A stretch of DNA of 64,000 nucleotides from Herbaspirillum chlorophenolicum (GCF_001189955.1 NZ_LFLT01000016.1:1-64000); one strand, 5' to 3'; shown: positions 18,087 to 28,219, numbered from the stretch's first letter. The notes: generated by a model from the sequence alone, not told the origin. Program-made: numbers and translations.

Positions 18087-19112
18087 TCAGGCGTCCTGCC
18101 ATACCACGCGGTTGCGGCCCTGCTGCTTGGCCTGGTACAGGCGGCGGTCGGCGATCTCGATCAGTTCCTTGATCTCCTGCCCTTCATCCGGCACCAGGCA
18201 GGCCGCGCCGATGCTTACCGTCAGCCACTGGCTGGCGGTAGAGCGCGAGTGCGGAACCTGCCGGGACTCCAGCAGCGAGCATATCTTGCTGCCAATCATG
18301 TGGGCGCCGTCGATGTCGGTGCGCGGCAGGATCATGACGAATTCCTCGCCGCCGAAACGCGCCGCCAGGTCAGCCGGACGCATGCTGCTGCCATCGAGCG
18401 CCTGCGCCAGCTGCTTCAGCACTTCGTCACCGGCCACATGGCCATAGGTGTCGTTGTACAGCTTGAAGAAATCGACATCGATCAACAGCAGCGACAGCTC
18501 CAGCTTCTCGCGCCGGGCGCGCTTCCATTCTGCTTCCAGGTAGTCGTCGAAATAGCGGCGGTTGGCGATGCCGGTCAGGCCATCGGTATTGGTCAGGCGC
18601 TGCAATTCAAAATTACTCTTTTGCAACTGCTGCTGGCTTTCGCGCAGGGCCTGGTAGGCCGCGTCGCGCTGCAGCAGGTTGATGTAGGCGCGCGAATGGT
18701 AGCGGATACGCGCCACCAGTTCTATCGTATCGGGCAGCTTGACCATGTAATCGTTGACGCCGCCGGCGAAGGCATCACGCTTGACGGTAGCGTCCTCCTT
18801 GCTGGAAAGTACGATGATAGGTATGCCGCCCAGCACCGGGCTGGCGCGATACTGGCGCACCAGCGTCATGCCGTCCACCCCCGGCATCAGCAAATCTTGC
18901 AGGATGACCGTCGGCCGGGTACGTTCGGCGACGGCCAGCGCTTCTTCGGCACGGCTGCAAAAATGGAAGTCGATATTTTTTTCATTGAGCAGCGCGCGGC
19001 GGATAGCCTCGCCTACCATGGCCTGGTCATCTACCAGCAGCACCATGATCTTGTACTCTTCCGTCTGTGGCGCAGCAGCGCCGGACTGGATGCTGGCATT
19101 CACCGAAATCAT
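18087..19112 (-). CDS. wspR: WspR, response regulator with diguanylate cyclase output
   Basis: 341 residues. The receiver domain (about 20-140) has Asp73 in LQDLLMPGVDG as phosphorylation site. A coiled-coil linker rich in Gln and Leu (about 145-175) joins it to a GGDEF domain (about 176-335) with active site GGEEF at 254-258 and inhibitory-site RPAD at 245-248. WspR makes c-di-GMP when phosphorylated by WspE. The ATG at 19112 overlaps the wspF stop by 4 bases and has AGGAGG 8 bases upstream. It is the last wsp gene. Confidence 0.96.
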   Translation of the reverse strand: MISVNASIQSGAAAPQTEEYKIMVLLVDDQAMVGEAIRRALLNEKNIDFHFCSRAEEALAVAERTRPTVILQDLLMPGVDGMTLVRQYRASPVLGGIPIIVLSSKEDATVKRDAFAGGVNDYMVKLPDTIELVARIRYHSRAYINLLQRDAAYQALRESQQQLQKSNFELQRLTNTDGLTGIANRRYFDDYLEAEWKRARREKLELSLLLIDVDFFKLYNDTYGHVAGDEVLKQLAQALDGSSMRPADLAARFGGEEFVMILPRTDIDGAHMIGSKICSLLESRQVPHSRSTASQWLTVSIGAACLVPDEGQEIKELIEIADRRLYQAKQQGRNRVVWQDA

Positions 19113-20179
19113 TCCTTGTTCCTCCTGGTAGTTCCAGCCAATAAGGATTGCAAGCGCGCCGCAATCCCTGTAACAGGCAGCACCTCGACAGCGGCGTTCA
19201 ACGCCACCGCCGCTTTGGGCATGCCATAGACCGCACAACTGGCCTGGTTCTGTGCAATCGTGTGAAATCCGTTCTCGCGCATGGCCTTAAGGCCGACAGC
19301 GCCATCGCGTCCCATACCGGTAAGCAGCACCCCCACCGCCTTGTTCGGCCAGTACCTGACCACGCTGTTGAAAAACATGTCGATCGAGGGCCGGTAGACG
19401 TCGGACGGGGCACCCGCCGCATAGCCCAGCGTGGAAGCACCGCGAAACACCAGATGCTTGTTGCTGCCGGCCAGCAGAACCTGGCCGCGTTGCGGCTGGT
19501 CTCCCTCCTCGGCCAGACGCACCGGTATGTGTGCCTGTTGCCTCAGCCATTCGGCCATGCCGGGGGCGAACGCGGCATCGATATGCTGCACGATCACCAT
19601 GGCCGCGCCGAAGTCACGCGGAATCGCGCGCAATATCTCTGCCAGCGCCGCCGGACCACCGGCCGACGCCCCCATTGCCACCAGCGGCACCGAGCCATCG
19701 TAAGCCGCCGGCACTGCAGCGGCGGCCGTCATCGGCGCGGGACCAGCGGCGGCCGTCCTGTGCGGCAGTGGCAGCGGCAAAGCTTCGTGCGGCAGCCGTC
19801 CCAGGTTATCGATCTTCTCGACCAGCGCCGCAGCATCGCGCTTGCCGGCCGCGCCTGTCAGTGCCGGAGTCTGCGTCGCGTCCAGCGCCCCATGGCCGAG
19901 CGCCTCGTAGATCTTGGCGGCGCTGCCGCCCATGTCGGAGGTCACGATCAGAATCTGGCACGGCGTCTCCTGCATGATGCGACGGGTTGCCTCGACGCCG
20001 TCCATCTTGGGCATGAGCAGATCCATCAGCACCACATCCGGCAATTGCCAGGCGCACATCTGCACCGCTTCCTCGCCATTGCGGGCGATCCAGATCAATT
20101 CATGGCGGCCGGTCTCGGCGATCACCCGCCGCAGCACTTCCACCATCATCGAGGTGTCGTTGACGATGCCGATTTTCAC
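19109..20179 (-). CDS. wspF: WspF, CheB-like methylesterase response regulator
   Basis: 356 residues. The receiver domain (about 1-120) has Asp53 in VVLMDLLMPKMDG. After an Ala/Pro-rich linker comes the CheB methylesterase domain (about 165-350) with catalytic Ser172 in GASAGGPAA, His199 in IVQHID and Asp292 in GMGRDG. WspF demethylates WspA and resets the signal; loss of WspF in Pseudomonas causes constant WspR activity and wrinkly colonies. Start overlaps the wspE stop by 4 bases. Confidence 0.95.
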   Translation of the reverse strand: MKIGIVNDTSMMVEVLRRVIAETGRHELIWIARNGEEAVQMCAWQLPDVVLMDLLMPKMDGVEATRRIMQETPCQILIVTSDMGGSAAKIYEALGHGALDATQTPALTGAAGKRDAAALVEKIDNLGRLPHEALPLPLPHRTAAAGPAPMTAAAAVPAAYDGSVPLVAMGASAGGPAALAEILRAIPRDFGAAMVIVQHIDAAFAPGMAEWLRQQAHIPVRLAEEGDQPQRGQVLLAGSNKHLVFRGASTLGYAAGAPSDVYRPSIDMFFNSVVRYWPNKAVGVLLTGMGRDGAVGLKAMRENGFHTIAQNQASCAVYGMPKAAVALNAAVEVLPVTGIAARLQSLLAGTTRRNKE

Positions 20180-22455
20180 GGTGCGGCGTCTCCTATCAAG
20201 TCCGCGACGGCCTGCAACAAGCTCTCGTCGTGGAAACTGCTCTTGGTAAAGTAGCGGTCGGCGCCGGCATCCAAACCGCGTTGCCGGTCTTCTTCACGAT
20301 CCTTGTATGAAACAATCATCACCGGCAGCGACTGCAGGCTGGGAGCGCCACGGATCAGCATGACCAACTCGATGCCATCCATGCGCGGCATGTCGATGTC
20401 GGTAATCACAAGATCGAAGTGCTCGGTGCGCACGGCATTCCAGCCATCCATGCCATCTACTGCCACCGTCACCTGGTAACCACGGTTCGACAGCAGCTTG
20501 CGTTCCAGCTCCCGCACCGTCAGCGAGTCGTCCACTACCAGCACCTTCTTGCGCGCCTCGCCAGTACCTTGCGCGGCGCCTGCGTGGTGGACCGCCTCCA
20601 GCCGCCCCGAAGACGTCAGCTTTTCCACCGAACGCACCATGTCGGCCACGTCCAGGATCAGCAAGGGATCGCCGTCTTCCATCAGCGCACCGGCCAGTAC
20701 GTCGGGAATCTTGCCCAGGCGCGAATCAAGCGGCTGCACCACCAGCATACGCTCACCGAGGAAAGCGTCGACCGCAATGCCGTAGGCATGTTCATGGTCG
20801 CCGATCACCACCACGCAGACGCTGTCGTCGCGCGCGCGCCATTCGCCCTGGCGCAGCAGTTGGTGGGCACTGATCAGGCCGATCTGGCGGCCTTCGTGGC
20901 TGAAGTGCTGGTAGCCTTCCAGGATCTGCAATTGATCCGGATGCAAGCGCAAGGTGCGGTTCACATAGGCCAGCGGGAAGGCGTAAGGCTCGCCATTGAT
21001 GTCTACCAGCAGGCTGCGGATCACCGACAAGGTCAGCGGAAGCTGCATCAAAAAGCGCGTACCCAGTCCCGGCCTGGTGGTGATGCGAATGGTGCCGCGC
21101 ACTTGCTTGAGCATGTCGGCCACCACGTCCAGGCCAACGCCCCGGCCGGAAATCTCGGTGACGGTTTCACGCAAGCTGAAGCTTGGCAACAGCAGGAATT
21201 CCAGCAACTCGGCATCGGACAAGCGGGCCGCAGTCTCCTCATTGGACAACTTGCGCTGAACCACCATCGCGCGCAGGCGCTCGAGATCGATGCCGACGCC
21301 ATCGTCATTGACTTCAATCAGCAGCATGCCGGCGCTGTGGCGCGCCTCCAGCCGGATCAGGCCCTGTTCGGGCTTGCCAGCGGCGATGCGCTCCTGCGGG
21401 CTTTCAATGCCGTGGTCGACGGCGTTGCGCAGCAAATGGCCCAGCGGCGCATCCAGCTTTTCCAGGATGTCGCGGTCGATCTGCGTGGCGCTACCGGAAA
21501 TCTCCAGCCGCACGCTCTTGCCCAGCGTATTGGCAACATCGCGCACCATGCGCGCGAAGCCGCCGGTACCGTCGGCAAAGGGCCGCATGCGACACGCCAG
21601 GGCCTCGTCGTAGAGGCGTTGCGACAGGTTCACCGAACGGCGGTCGAAAGCCTCCAGTTCATTCAACTGGTCGCCCAGCAGATGCTGGCTCTGTTGCATC
21701 AGCGCGCGCACTTCACCCAGGGTGGCATGCGCCGTCTCATCGGCGTCGCTGGTGGCCAGCTTCTGCTGCAGCAATTCCAGCGCCTGCATGGCCTCCCTCT
21801 GCATGCGTTTCATGCGCAGCATGCCCGCTGAAAATGGTTTCAACCGGCGCGACTCGACCAGGGATTCGCCGGACAGGCTCAGCAGCCGGTCCAGGTTTTC
21901 CGCGCTGACCCGCACCGCGCGCACGGCACCCGGCGCCATCGAGCCGCCTGACGGCTCGCGCACGTCCGCGACCGGTGCTGCCACAGGCTGCGGCGCCGCC
22001 GGCTGTTCCGGCACAACGGTCTGGGCTGACGGAGAGGGAAGTTCGCCGCCACTCATCACGAGAGCCAGCGTATTCATGAACGCTGCCACCTCGACACTGC
22101 CGGCATGGTCGGCCCAGGCTTCGTCGCCGTCGGGCGGATTGGCGATGCGCGCCAGCAGATCGGCCCCGCGCAGCAGCACGTCGATATGCTGCCGTCCCAG
22201 CACCAGCTTGCCCTGCTGCGCCAGCACAAAGCAATCCTCCAGCACGTGGGCAATTCTTACTGCCGCATCCAGGCCGACGATGCGCGCCGCCCCCTTGAGC
22301 GAATGGCCGGCGCGCATGCATGCGTCCAGGTGATCGGCAGGGTCGGCTCCGTGCTCCAGTTGCAGCAGGCTGGCATTGAGTTGCTGGATCTGGCTTTCCG
22401 CCTCGAAGCGGAACAGGTCCAGCATCGACATCTGACTCAGGTCTGGCGTACTCAT
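20176..22455 (-). CDS. wspE: WspE, CheA-like hybrid histidine kinase with receiver domain
   Basis: 759 residues. Order: Hpt domain with phospho-His51 in MRAGHSLKGAARI, a Pro/Ala-rich linker (about 135-180), a dimerisation region, the HATPase domain with LRNAVDHGIESP and VNDDGVGID motifs, a CheW-like domain, and a C-terminal receiver with VLVVDDSLTVRELE and VITDIDMPRMDG. It phosphorylates WspR and WspF in response to WspA. The receiver fused to CheA is typical of WspE. Start overlaps the wspD stop by 4 bases. Confidence 0.95.
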   Translation of the reverse strand: MSTPDLSQMSMLDLFRFEAESQIQQLNASLLQLEHGADPADHLDACMRAGHSLKGAARIVGLDAAVRIAHVLEDCFVLAQQGKLVLGRQHIDVLLRGADLLARIANPPDGDEAWADHAGSVEVAAFMNTLALVMSGGELPSPSAQTVVPEQPAAPQPVAAPVADVREPSGGSMAPGAVRAVRVSAENLDRLLSLSGESLVESRRLKPFSAGMLRMKRMQREAMQALELLQQKLATSDADETAHATLGEVRALMQQSQHLLGDQLNELEAFDRRSVNLSQRLYDEALACRMRPFADGTGGFARMVRDVANTLGKSVRLEISGSATQIDRDILEKLDAPLGHLLRNAVDHGIESPQERIAAGKPEQGLIRLEARHSAGMLLIEVNDDGVGIDLERLRAMVVQRKLSNEETAARLSDAELLEFLLLPSFSLRETVTEISGRGVGLDVVADMLKQVRGTIRITTRPGLGTRFLMQLPLTLSVIRSLLVDINGEPYAFPLAYVNRTLRLHPDQLQILEGYQHFSHEGRQIGLISAHQLLRQGEWRARDDSVCVVVIGDHEHAYGIAVDAFLGERMLVVQPLDSRLGKIPDVLAGALMEDGDPLLILDVADMVRSVEKLTSSGRLEAVHHAGAAQGTGEARKKVLVVDDSLTVRELERKLLSNRGYQVTVAVDGMDGWNAVRTEHFDLVITDIDMPRMDGIELVMLIRGAPSLQSLPVMIVSYKDREEDRQRGLDAGADRYFTKSSFHDESLLQAVADLIGDAAP

Positions 22456-23159
22456 GCCATGCTCCGGTTGAGCGCATAAAACAGCAAGCCGTGGTCCAGC
22501 AGGCCGACCTTGTGTTCGCGCCAGTCCAGCAAGCCCCGGGTGTATTGGGTGGCGGCGTGCGCCAATGTGGTCGGCACCGGCGCCACGCCATCGCTCGCAT
22601 AGCGGTGTACCCCGGCGACCTCGTCGACCGGGAACACCAGCGTCTGCCCCTCATGTTCCACCACGATCATGTGCTTGCGGCCACGCTTGTCGCTGTGGCC
22701 GTCGGCGATCTGGAACAGGCCCATCAGCGACACGCAAATGCGCAGCGCGCCCCGGATATTGAGCACGCCCTGCACGGCGCGGTTGCGCTGGTGCGGCAGG
22801 CTATGCACCACCCGCGCGTCGGCCACTTCAATGACCGCATCAGTCGACAACGCCAGCCACTCTTCGCCCACACGAAACACCAGCGCCGACTCGCGCCGGC
22901 GGCCGGCCTCTGCGGCGCTGGCCAGCTCCGCCTTGCGCGCCGCGTCTTCAGCCGACTGCGCCCAGCCCTGGGCCAGATCGGTGGTTTGTGCCGCACGATC
23001 CAGCAGCAGCAAGGCGGCGCGGGCATAGGTCGGGCAATTCAGGCAGCGCAGGTGCTCCTTCAGTTCGGGGCAAGAACTGTCGCCGCGCACGCCAATACTG
23101 TTCCAGCAATCGTCGATGGCCTCGGCGGACAATGCGCCGGACAACTTGTTCTCATCCAT
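22452..23159 (-). CDS. wspD: WspD, CheW-like coupling protein
   Basis: 235 residues. An N-terminal region of about 70 residues contains a Cys pair in HLRCLNCPTYARAA, found in WspD proteins. The CheW domain follows from about 85 (LVFRVGEEWLALSTDAVIEV, then VQGVLNIRGALRICVSL). It links receptor WspA to kinase WspE. It overlaps wspC by 8 bases and wspE by 4. Confidence 0.93.
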   Translation of the reverse strand: MDENKLSGALSAEAIDDCWNSIGVRGDSSCPELKEHLRCLNCPTYARAALLLLDRAAQTTDLAQGWAQSAEDAARKAELASAAEAGRRRESALVFRVGEEWLALSTDAVIEVADARVVHSLPHQRNRAVQGVLNIRGALRICVSLMGLFQIADGHSDKRGRKHMIVVEHEGQTLVFPVDEVAGVHRYASDGVAPVPTTLAHAATQYTRGLLDWREHKVGLLDHGLLFYALNRSMA

Positions 23160-24429
23160 GCGCCAGGCCTCCCGTCTTCATGACGGACTGTTCAACGCGC
23201 TGGGCCCGCTCGCGCATGCGGCTGGCGCCAGCCGCATCTCCCTGGGCCTGCAGCAATGCGGCCAGATGCAGCAGGGCTTCATGGTGATCGGGGGCAAGGT
23301 AGATCGCCTTGCGGTAGCAGCGCTGGGCGCCGGCCACGTCGCCGCCGGCGTCGCTGATCAGTCCGTGCAGGTAAAACGCTTCAGCGCTGGGGCCATGCTC
23401 CTGTACGGCTTTTTCGCACAAAGCGTTGGCGCGCGCGAACTCGCCCTGGTCGGCCAGATGGCGCGCCTGCACCAGCAGATCCGCCTGGGCCAGGCCGGTT
23501 GCCGGAACGGCTTCTGGCTGCGGCACCGAAGGGCGTGCCTTGGCCGCGAATGGCCGCGGCTTGGCCTGCACGGGCAACAGTGCGGCCACACGTACCGGCA
23601 TGGTTTTCGATACAGGCAGAAAAGCCGGTTCGTCAGCACAGCGCTTGCGAAAACCGAAGGCCAGCGGAATTCCTGCCGGCGCCACCCGCGAATTCAACAT
23701 GATGCCGCCCTCGGCCGGGCCGACGAAGATATGGCCATCATCCTTGAGCAGACTGTCCAGTATGGCCACCACTTGCTGTTGCACCTCGCGGTCGAAGTAG
23801 ATCAGCACATTGCGGCACAAGATGAAATCATAGGGCTGCTCGTTGCGCATGAAATCGGCTGCCAGCAGATTGCCAGGCACGAAAGCCACCTGCGCCTTGA
23901 CCTCATCGGCAATGCGCCACTCGGTATCCTGTTGGGTGAAATAGCGGTCGCGAAAACCCAGTTCGCGTCCGCGAAAAGAGTTGCGGCCGTACAAGCCGGC
24001 GGCGGCGATTTCCAGCGATCGTGTACGGATGTCGATGGCGTCGATACGGAAGGCCGAGGCCGGTACGCCCTGGTCGAACAAGGCCATCGCGACCGAGTAT
24101 GGTTCCTCGCCGGTGGAGCATGGCAGGCTCAGGATGCGCAACCGCGCCACCTGCGCCGAGACCAGCTTTTCGCGGCCCAGCCGCGCCACCGCCAGCATCG
24201 CTTCGCGGTCGCGGAAGAACCAGGTCTCCGGCACCACGGCCAGCTCGATCAGGTTCTGCAATTCCGCCGGATCGATATGCAACTGGGCCAGATAGGTTTC
24301 GTCCTTGTCCAGGTTCAGCGCCGCCATGCGCTCGTGCACCACGCGCTCGATCAGGCTGGAACCGACGGTAGCCATGTCCAGCCCCATCGCTGTCTTGAGT
24401 TTTTCGGCAATGCCTTTCAATGCATTCAT
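23152..24429 (-). CDS. wspC: WspC, CheR-like methyltransferase with TPR tail
   Basis: 425 residues from the ATG at 24429. The CheR domain covers about 10-275 and has the SAM-binding region LRILSLPCSTGEEPYSVAMA and the DFILCRNVLIYFD motif. A Pro/Ala-rich linker is followed by tetratricopeptide repeats (about 320-410; LADQGEFARANALCEKAV, GDVAGAQRCYRKAIYLAPDH). It methylates WspA. The start overlaps the wspB stop by 4 bases; the longer open frame upstream lies inside wspB. Confidence 0.94.
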   Translation of the reverse strand: MNALKGIAEKLKTAMGLDMATVGSSLIERVVHERMAALNLDKDETYLAQLHIDPAELQNLIELAVVPETWFFRDREAMLAVARLGREKLVSAQVARLRILSLPCSTGEEPYSVAMALFDQGVPASAFRIDAIDIRTRSLEIAAAGLYGRNSFRGRELGFRDRYFTQQDTEWRIADEVKAQVAFVPGNLLAADFMRNEQPYDFILCRNVLIYFDREVQQQVVAILDSLLKDDGHIFVGPAEGGIMLNSRVAPAGIPLAFGFRKRCADEPAFLPVSKTMPVRVAALLPVQAKPRPFAAKARPSVPQPEAVPATGLAQADLLVQARHLADQGEFARANALCEKAVQEHGPSAEAFYLHGLISDAGGDVAGAQRCYRKAIYLAPDHHEALLHLAALLQAQGDAAGASRMRERAQRVEQSVMKTGGLAHG

Positions 24430-24917
24430 GGCGCCTCTCCAGCGCCGGCGAGCGCATGCCCGGGCGGAAACAGCAAGGCGCGCGTATCTGCATCCAGCAG
24501 CGCATCGACCGTGATCCATTGCAGCAAACCGTCACGATGGCGCATCACCGGCCCCAGATAGCGCGCCTGTTCGTTGTGCAGCCCGGACGCCAGGAAATCT
24601 TGCGGATCGCAGCACAGGGTGTCGGTGGCCTTCTCCAGCACCAGTCCCAGCAGGCGCGGCTCGGCGCCAGCCGGTGCATAGCGCACCAGCACCAGGCGCG
24701 TGGACAGCCGCACGTCGGCCGGCTTGTCCAGGGACAGGCGGCTGATGTCGATCACCGGCACATGGCGGCCGCCATAGCTGAACAGTCCCGCCACCCAGGG
24801 CGGCGTCCCCGGCACCTGCTTGAACTGGGCCAGCGGCAGCACCACCTCGACATCCGACGCCGGCAAGGCGTAGCGGTCGCGATCGATATGAAACAACAGG
24901 AACAGTTTTTGGGTCAT
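24426..24917 (-). CDS. wspB: WspB, CheW-like coupling protein
   Basis: 163 residues from the ATG at 24917. One CheW domain: FLLFHIDRDRYALPASDVEV at the start, WVAGLFSYGGRHVPVIDISR in the middle and a C-terminal QWITVDALLD. With WspD it forms the pair of CheW proteins of the Wsp complex. It starts 46 bases after the wspA stop, the widest gap in the operon, with no strong ribosome site visible. Confidence 0.92.
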   Translation of the reverse strand: MTQKLFLLFHIDRDRYALPASDVEVVLPLAQFKQVPGTPPWVAGLFSYGGRHVPVIDISRLSLDKPADVRLSTRLVLVRYAPAGAEPRLLGLVLEKATDTLCCDPQDFLASGLHNEQARYLGPVMRHRDGLLQWITVDALLDADTRALLFPPGHALAGAGEAP

Positions 24918-24963
24918 GGGGAAAACACGATCGTGCCTTGGCCGGTCCCGTGCATGCTCCGGC

Positions 24964-26589
24964 TCAGCCGGACACCTTGAAGCGCGACACGCCATTGCGC
25001 AGATCATTGGAAACCAGGTTCAGCTCCTCGATGGCCTGGCTCGACTGCTGCAACGACTCCACCGTCTGCTGCGCCGCTTCCGACAATTGCACCAGCGCCT
25101 GGTTGATTTGTTCGGCGCTGTTGGCCTGGGCCTGCATGCCCTCGTTGACCATTTGGAAACGCGGCGTCAGCGCCTGCACTTGCGAGATGATCTGCGACAG
25201 CTGGGTCCCGGCGTTCTGCACTTCCTGCATACCGCGACGCACCTGGTCGGAGAACTTGTCCATTCCCATCACACCGGCGGCTACCGCCGACTGGATTTCC
25301 TTGACCATCACTTCGATGTCATAGGTGGCCACCGCGGTCTGGTCGGCCAGGCGGCGGATTTCGGTCGCCACCACAGAGAAGCCGCGGCCATGCTCGCCGG
25401 CCTTCTCGGCTTCGATGGCGGCGTTAAGCGACAGCAGATTGGTCTGGTCGGCCACCTTGGTGATGGTCGTGACTACCTGATTGATATTGCCGGCCTTCTC
25501 GTTGAGGATGGCCAGCTTGGCGCTGACCGAACCGGCCGCGTCCATCACGTTTTGCATGGTGTCTTCCATGCGCGTCAGGCCTGCCTGGCCGCTGCCGGCC
25601 AGCACGGAAGTCTGCTCGGATACGACCGACACCTCGTTCATGGTGCGCACCAGGTCGCGTGACGTGGCGAAAATCTCACGCGAGGTGGCCCCGATCTCGG
25701 TGGTAGTGGCAGCGGTCTCGGAGGCGGTGGCTTGCTGCTGCTTGGAGGTGGCAGCGATCTCGGTAACCGAGGTAGCTACCTGGGACGAGGATTTCTGCGC
25801 CTGGCTCACCAGGGTAGTGAGGTCGTCGGTCATGCGGTTGAAGCCGTTGGCCAGATGGCCGAACTCATCCTCGCGCTCCAGTTGCAAGCGATGCGAAAAA
25901 TCCCCGGAACGCATGATGTCGAGGATGACCAGCAACTGCTGCAACGGTTTGTTGATGGCGCGCATCAGGAAGAAACCGCATACCAATGCGACCAGCAGCG
26001 CAGCCATCAGTGAAATCAGGATGGTGAACTGCGCCGAGGTGACGGCATCGCTGATATTGGACGCGGAGTCGTCGGCAATCGACTTGTTCTTCTCCACCAT
26101 GCGCTGGGTCAGTTGGTAAGCCAGGCGCCACTGGGGGCGAACCTGTTCATTGAATATCTTGTCGACCGCGGCGCGCTGGCTGAAATCCATTTGCAGGACT
26201 TCGGTCATCATGGCGCGATACTTCTGGCGCGCCTCCTTGAATTCTTCGAACAGCTTGCGGTCCTCTGCGTTGAAGACGGTCTTGTCATAGTCTTCCTGCA
26301 GGTGATCCAGTCGTTCGCCGTTACGCCGCAATTGCGCAATGTCGCTCTGGCGTTCGCCATCGGTGCTATCGATCTGCGCAATCTGCTGGCCTAGCAGCAA
26401 GTTCTCGTACCACGCGGTATTGATCATGGTGCTGTAGTAGAGACCGGGCGTGGAGTCCATGCGCAGGCTGTCGGCACTCTTTTCGACTCGCGACAGGTTG
26501 ACGGCCGAAATACCGGCCATCAGTGCCATCAGGATCAGGATGAGCGCGAAGCTACCGAGGATACGTTGCTTAATCGACCAGTTTTTCAT
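24964..26589 (-). CDS. wspA: WspA, surface-sensing methyl-accepting receptor
   Basis: 541 residues from the ATG at 26589. TM1 is about 11-32 ([19 protein letters not shown]), a periplasmic helical region about 33-188 follows, and TM2 is about 190-212. HAMP and the signalling hairpin with [20 protein letters not shown] complete it. No C-terminal CheR pentapeptide is seen. In Pseudomonas WspA senses surface contact and activates WspE-WspR. The first gene of wspABCDEFR; a terminator at 26778-26809 separates it from the serB unit, so its promoter lies in the 190 bases between. Confidence 0.95.
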   Translation of the reverse strand: MKNWSIKQRILGSFALILILMALMAGISAVNLSRVEKSADSLRMDSTPGLYYSTMINTAWYENLLLGQQIAQIDSTDGERQSDIAQLRRNGERLDHLQEDYDKTVFNAEDRKLFEEFKEARQKYRAMMTEVLQMDFSQRAAVDKIFNEQVRPQWRLAYQLTQRMVEKNKSIADDSASNISDAVTSAQFTILISLMAALLVALVCGFFLMRAINKPLQQLLVILDIMRSGDFSHRLQLEREDEFGHLANGFNRMTDDLTTLVSQAQKSSSQVATSVTEIAATSKQQQATASETAATTTEIGATSREIFATSRDLVRTMNEVSVVSEQTSVLAGSGQAGLTRMEDTMQNVMDAAGSVSAKLAILNEKAGNINQVVTTITKVADQTNLLSLNAAIEAEKAGEHGRGFSVVATEIRRLADQTAVATYDIEVMVKEIQSAVAAGVMGMDKFSDQVRRGMQEVQNAGTQLSQIISQVQALTPRFQMVNEGMQAQANSAEQINQALVQLSEAAQQTVESLQQSSQAIEELNLVSNDLRNGVSRFKVSG

Positions 26590-26777
26590 GCCGCAGCTTT
26601 CTTGGTATGGGATGTCGCGCACCGCTGGAACGCACGGAATCGTGGATCGCCGGTGCCAGACGGCATGCATAAAATTAAGAAAATTGTTGAGATTATGTAC
26701 GAAAGACTTCGATATAGCCATCTCGACAACTCGGCCGCCACAGTATCTTTCCGGCGTCTCTGCACATTACAACCCGG

Positions 26778-26809
26778 AAATAAAAACGGCGCCGATATAC
26801 CGGGCGCCG
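26778..26809 (-). terminator. Rho-independent terminator after the DUF4870 gene, upstream of wspA
   Basis: On the minus strand a CGGCGCC/GGCGCCG stem (26787-26793 with 26803-26809) and 9-base loop are followed by TTTTTATTT. It insulates the wsp operon from the serB-DUF4870 transcript. Confidence 0.8.
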
Positions 26810-26878
26810 CTGTATTTCCCATGTGCCGTTTGCGATCCATCGATCAAGGCCACTTTCCTCGCCACCGGCGAGTCCGGC

Positions 26879-27241
26879 TTACACCGGCATAGGCTTGTTG
26901 TCGAGCAAATCGAGAAAGCCCTTGATCAGGCGATATGCCTTCCAGATCCAGGCCAGCGTCCAGATCAGGATGGCCAACGGAATGCCCACCACGGTCAGCC
27001 ATACCAGGCCGCCGGCGAACATCCAGAACAGGTACCACCAGAACGAACGTATCTGCCAGCGATGGTGGCTATAGACGAAGGTCTCGCGGGCATCCTCGCG
27101 CTTGATGTAGTTGACGATCAGGGGCAACCAGGACAGCGTGCCTAGCGAAAACGCCAGGCAAATGCCGTGAAAGAGGTACAGCCACCATGCCAGATCCTTG
27201 GCCGATTGCGTGTTGCCGTCCAATACCAGTTCCTGCGTCAT
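26879..27241 (-). CDS. DUF4870-like membrane protein
   Basis: 120 residues with three membrane helices (about 18-44, 68-90 and 78-105 as a long hydrophobic block). The family pattern LIVNYIKREDARETFVYSHHRWQIRSFWW is characteristic: a loop with KR-D and SHxRWQIR between helices. The start has a clear AGGAGAC ribosome site. It follows serB by 34 bases in the same direction and is the last gene before a terminator. The function of the family is not known. Confidence 0.8.
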   Translation of the reverse strand: MTQELVLDGNTQSAKDLAWWLYLFHGICLAFSLGTLSWLPLIVNYIKREDARETFVYSHHRWQIRSFWWYLFWMFAGGLVWLTVVGIPLAILIWTLAWIWKAYRLIKGFLDLLDNKPMPV

Positions 27242-27275
27242 GTTGTCTCCTATTCGTAGTGGTCGGGCGCGGCCC

Positions 27276-28136
27276 TCAGGCCAGCAGGTTCAAGATGCCA
27301 TCCAGTCCGACAAAATTCAAGCCCACATCCGCCTGAGCGCGTACCACCGGCTTGGCGCGGAACGCCACCGACAAGCCGGAGATGCCCATCATCTTCAAAT
27401 CGTTGGCGCCATCGCCCATGACGATGGCCTGCGACGGGTCGGCGCCGATCTCGCGGCACACGCGTTCCACCGTCAGCCGCTTTTCGTCGGCATTGACGAT
27501 ACCGCCGACTACCTTGCCGGTCAGCTTGCCGTCTGCCACTTCCAGTGTGTTCGAGTGGGTGTAGTCCAGGCCCAGGCGGGTCTTCATGCGGTCGGTAAAG
27601 AAGGTAAAGCCGCCGGAGACCAGCAGCGTCTTCAACCCCGCCGCCTGAATCGCCTTCAGCATATTGTCCGCGCCCGGCGAGAGTTGCAGGCGCTCGTCGT
27701 AGACGCGCTGCAGGGCGGAAGCATCCAGCCCCTTCAGCAGCGCCACGCGGCGCGTCAGGCTTTCATTGAACTCGATCTCGCCGCGCATGGCGGCTTCGGT
27801 GATTTCCGCCACCTGCGGTTTCAGGCCCTGCATGTCGGCGATCTCATCGATGCATTCGATGGTGATCAGCGTCGAATCCATATCCATCGCCACCAGCCGG
27901 AAGTCGGCCAGCCTGAGCGCCGGATCGACGAAGGCATAGTCCACTTGCGCAGACAGGCAGGCGGCATCGACCGCGACCCTGGTCTCATCGGAATTGTCCA
28001 CATCGACGCAACGCCAGGCCTGCACATCGGGAACGCGCCCGGCGTCGATATGCTCGACGCGCTGCGCCTTGGCCAGCGCCGCGATGACGTTGATGTCGGT
28101 GGCATTGCTCTTGAATGCTTGCAGGATCAGGTTCAT
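27276..28136 (-). CDS. serB: SerB, phosphoserine phosphatase
   Basis: 286 residues, HAD superfamily. Last step of serine synthesis: hydrolysis of O-phosphoserine. An N-terminal ACT-like regulatory part (about 1-75) precedes the catalytic core. HAD motif I is MDMDSTLIT with nucleophile Asp85 and Asp87; motif II is LLVSGGFTFF; the lysine is in NADEKR and motif IV is VMGDGANDLKMM. The C-terminus ends shortly after FVGLDGILNLL. It lies between mfd and the DUF4870 gene, all in one direction. Confidence 0.96.
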   Translation of the reverse strand: MNLILQAFKSNATDINVIAALAKAQRVEHIDAGRVPDVQAWRCVDVDNSDETRVAVDAACLSAQVDYAFVDPALRLADFRLVAMDMDSTLITIECIDEIADMQGLKPQVAEITEAAMRGEIEFNESLTRRVALLKGLDASALQRVYDERLQLSPGADNMLKAIQAAGLKTLLVSGGFTFFTDRMKTRLGLDYTHSNTLEVADGKLTGKVVGGIVNADEKRLTVERVCREIGADPSQAIVMGDGANDLKMMGISGLSVAFRAKPVVRAQADVGLNFVGLDGILNLLA

Positions 28137-28219
28137 GTCTTCTGTTGTTATCGGTTCAGTAGTTCAGTAGTTCAAATAAAGGATTCATTGGATTGCGGGG
28201 CACGTTCCGCCCTGCCCGC

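Noticed and set aside
24964-25662. Plus-strand frames opposite wspA
   Set aside because: Shadow reading of the Wsp receptor.
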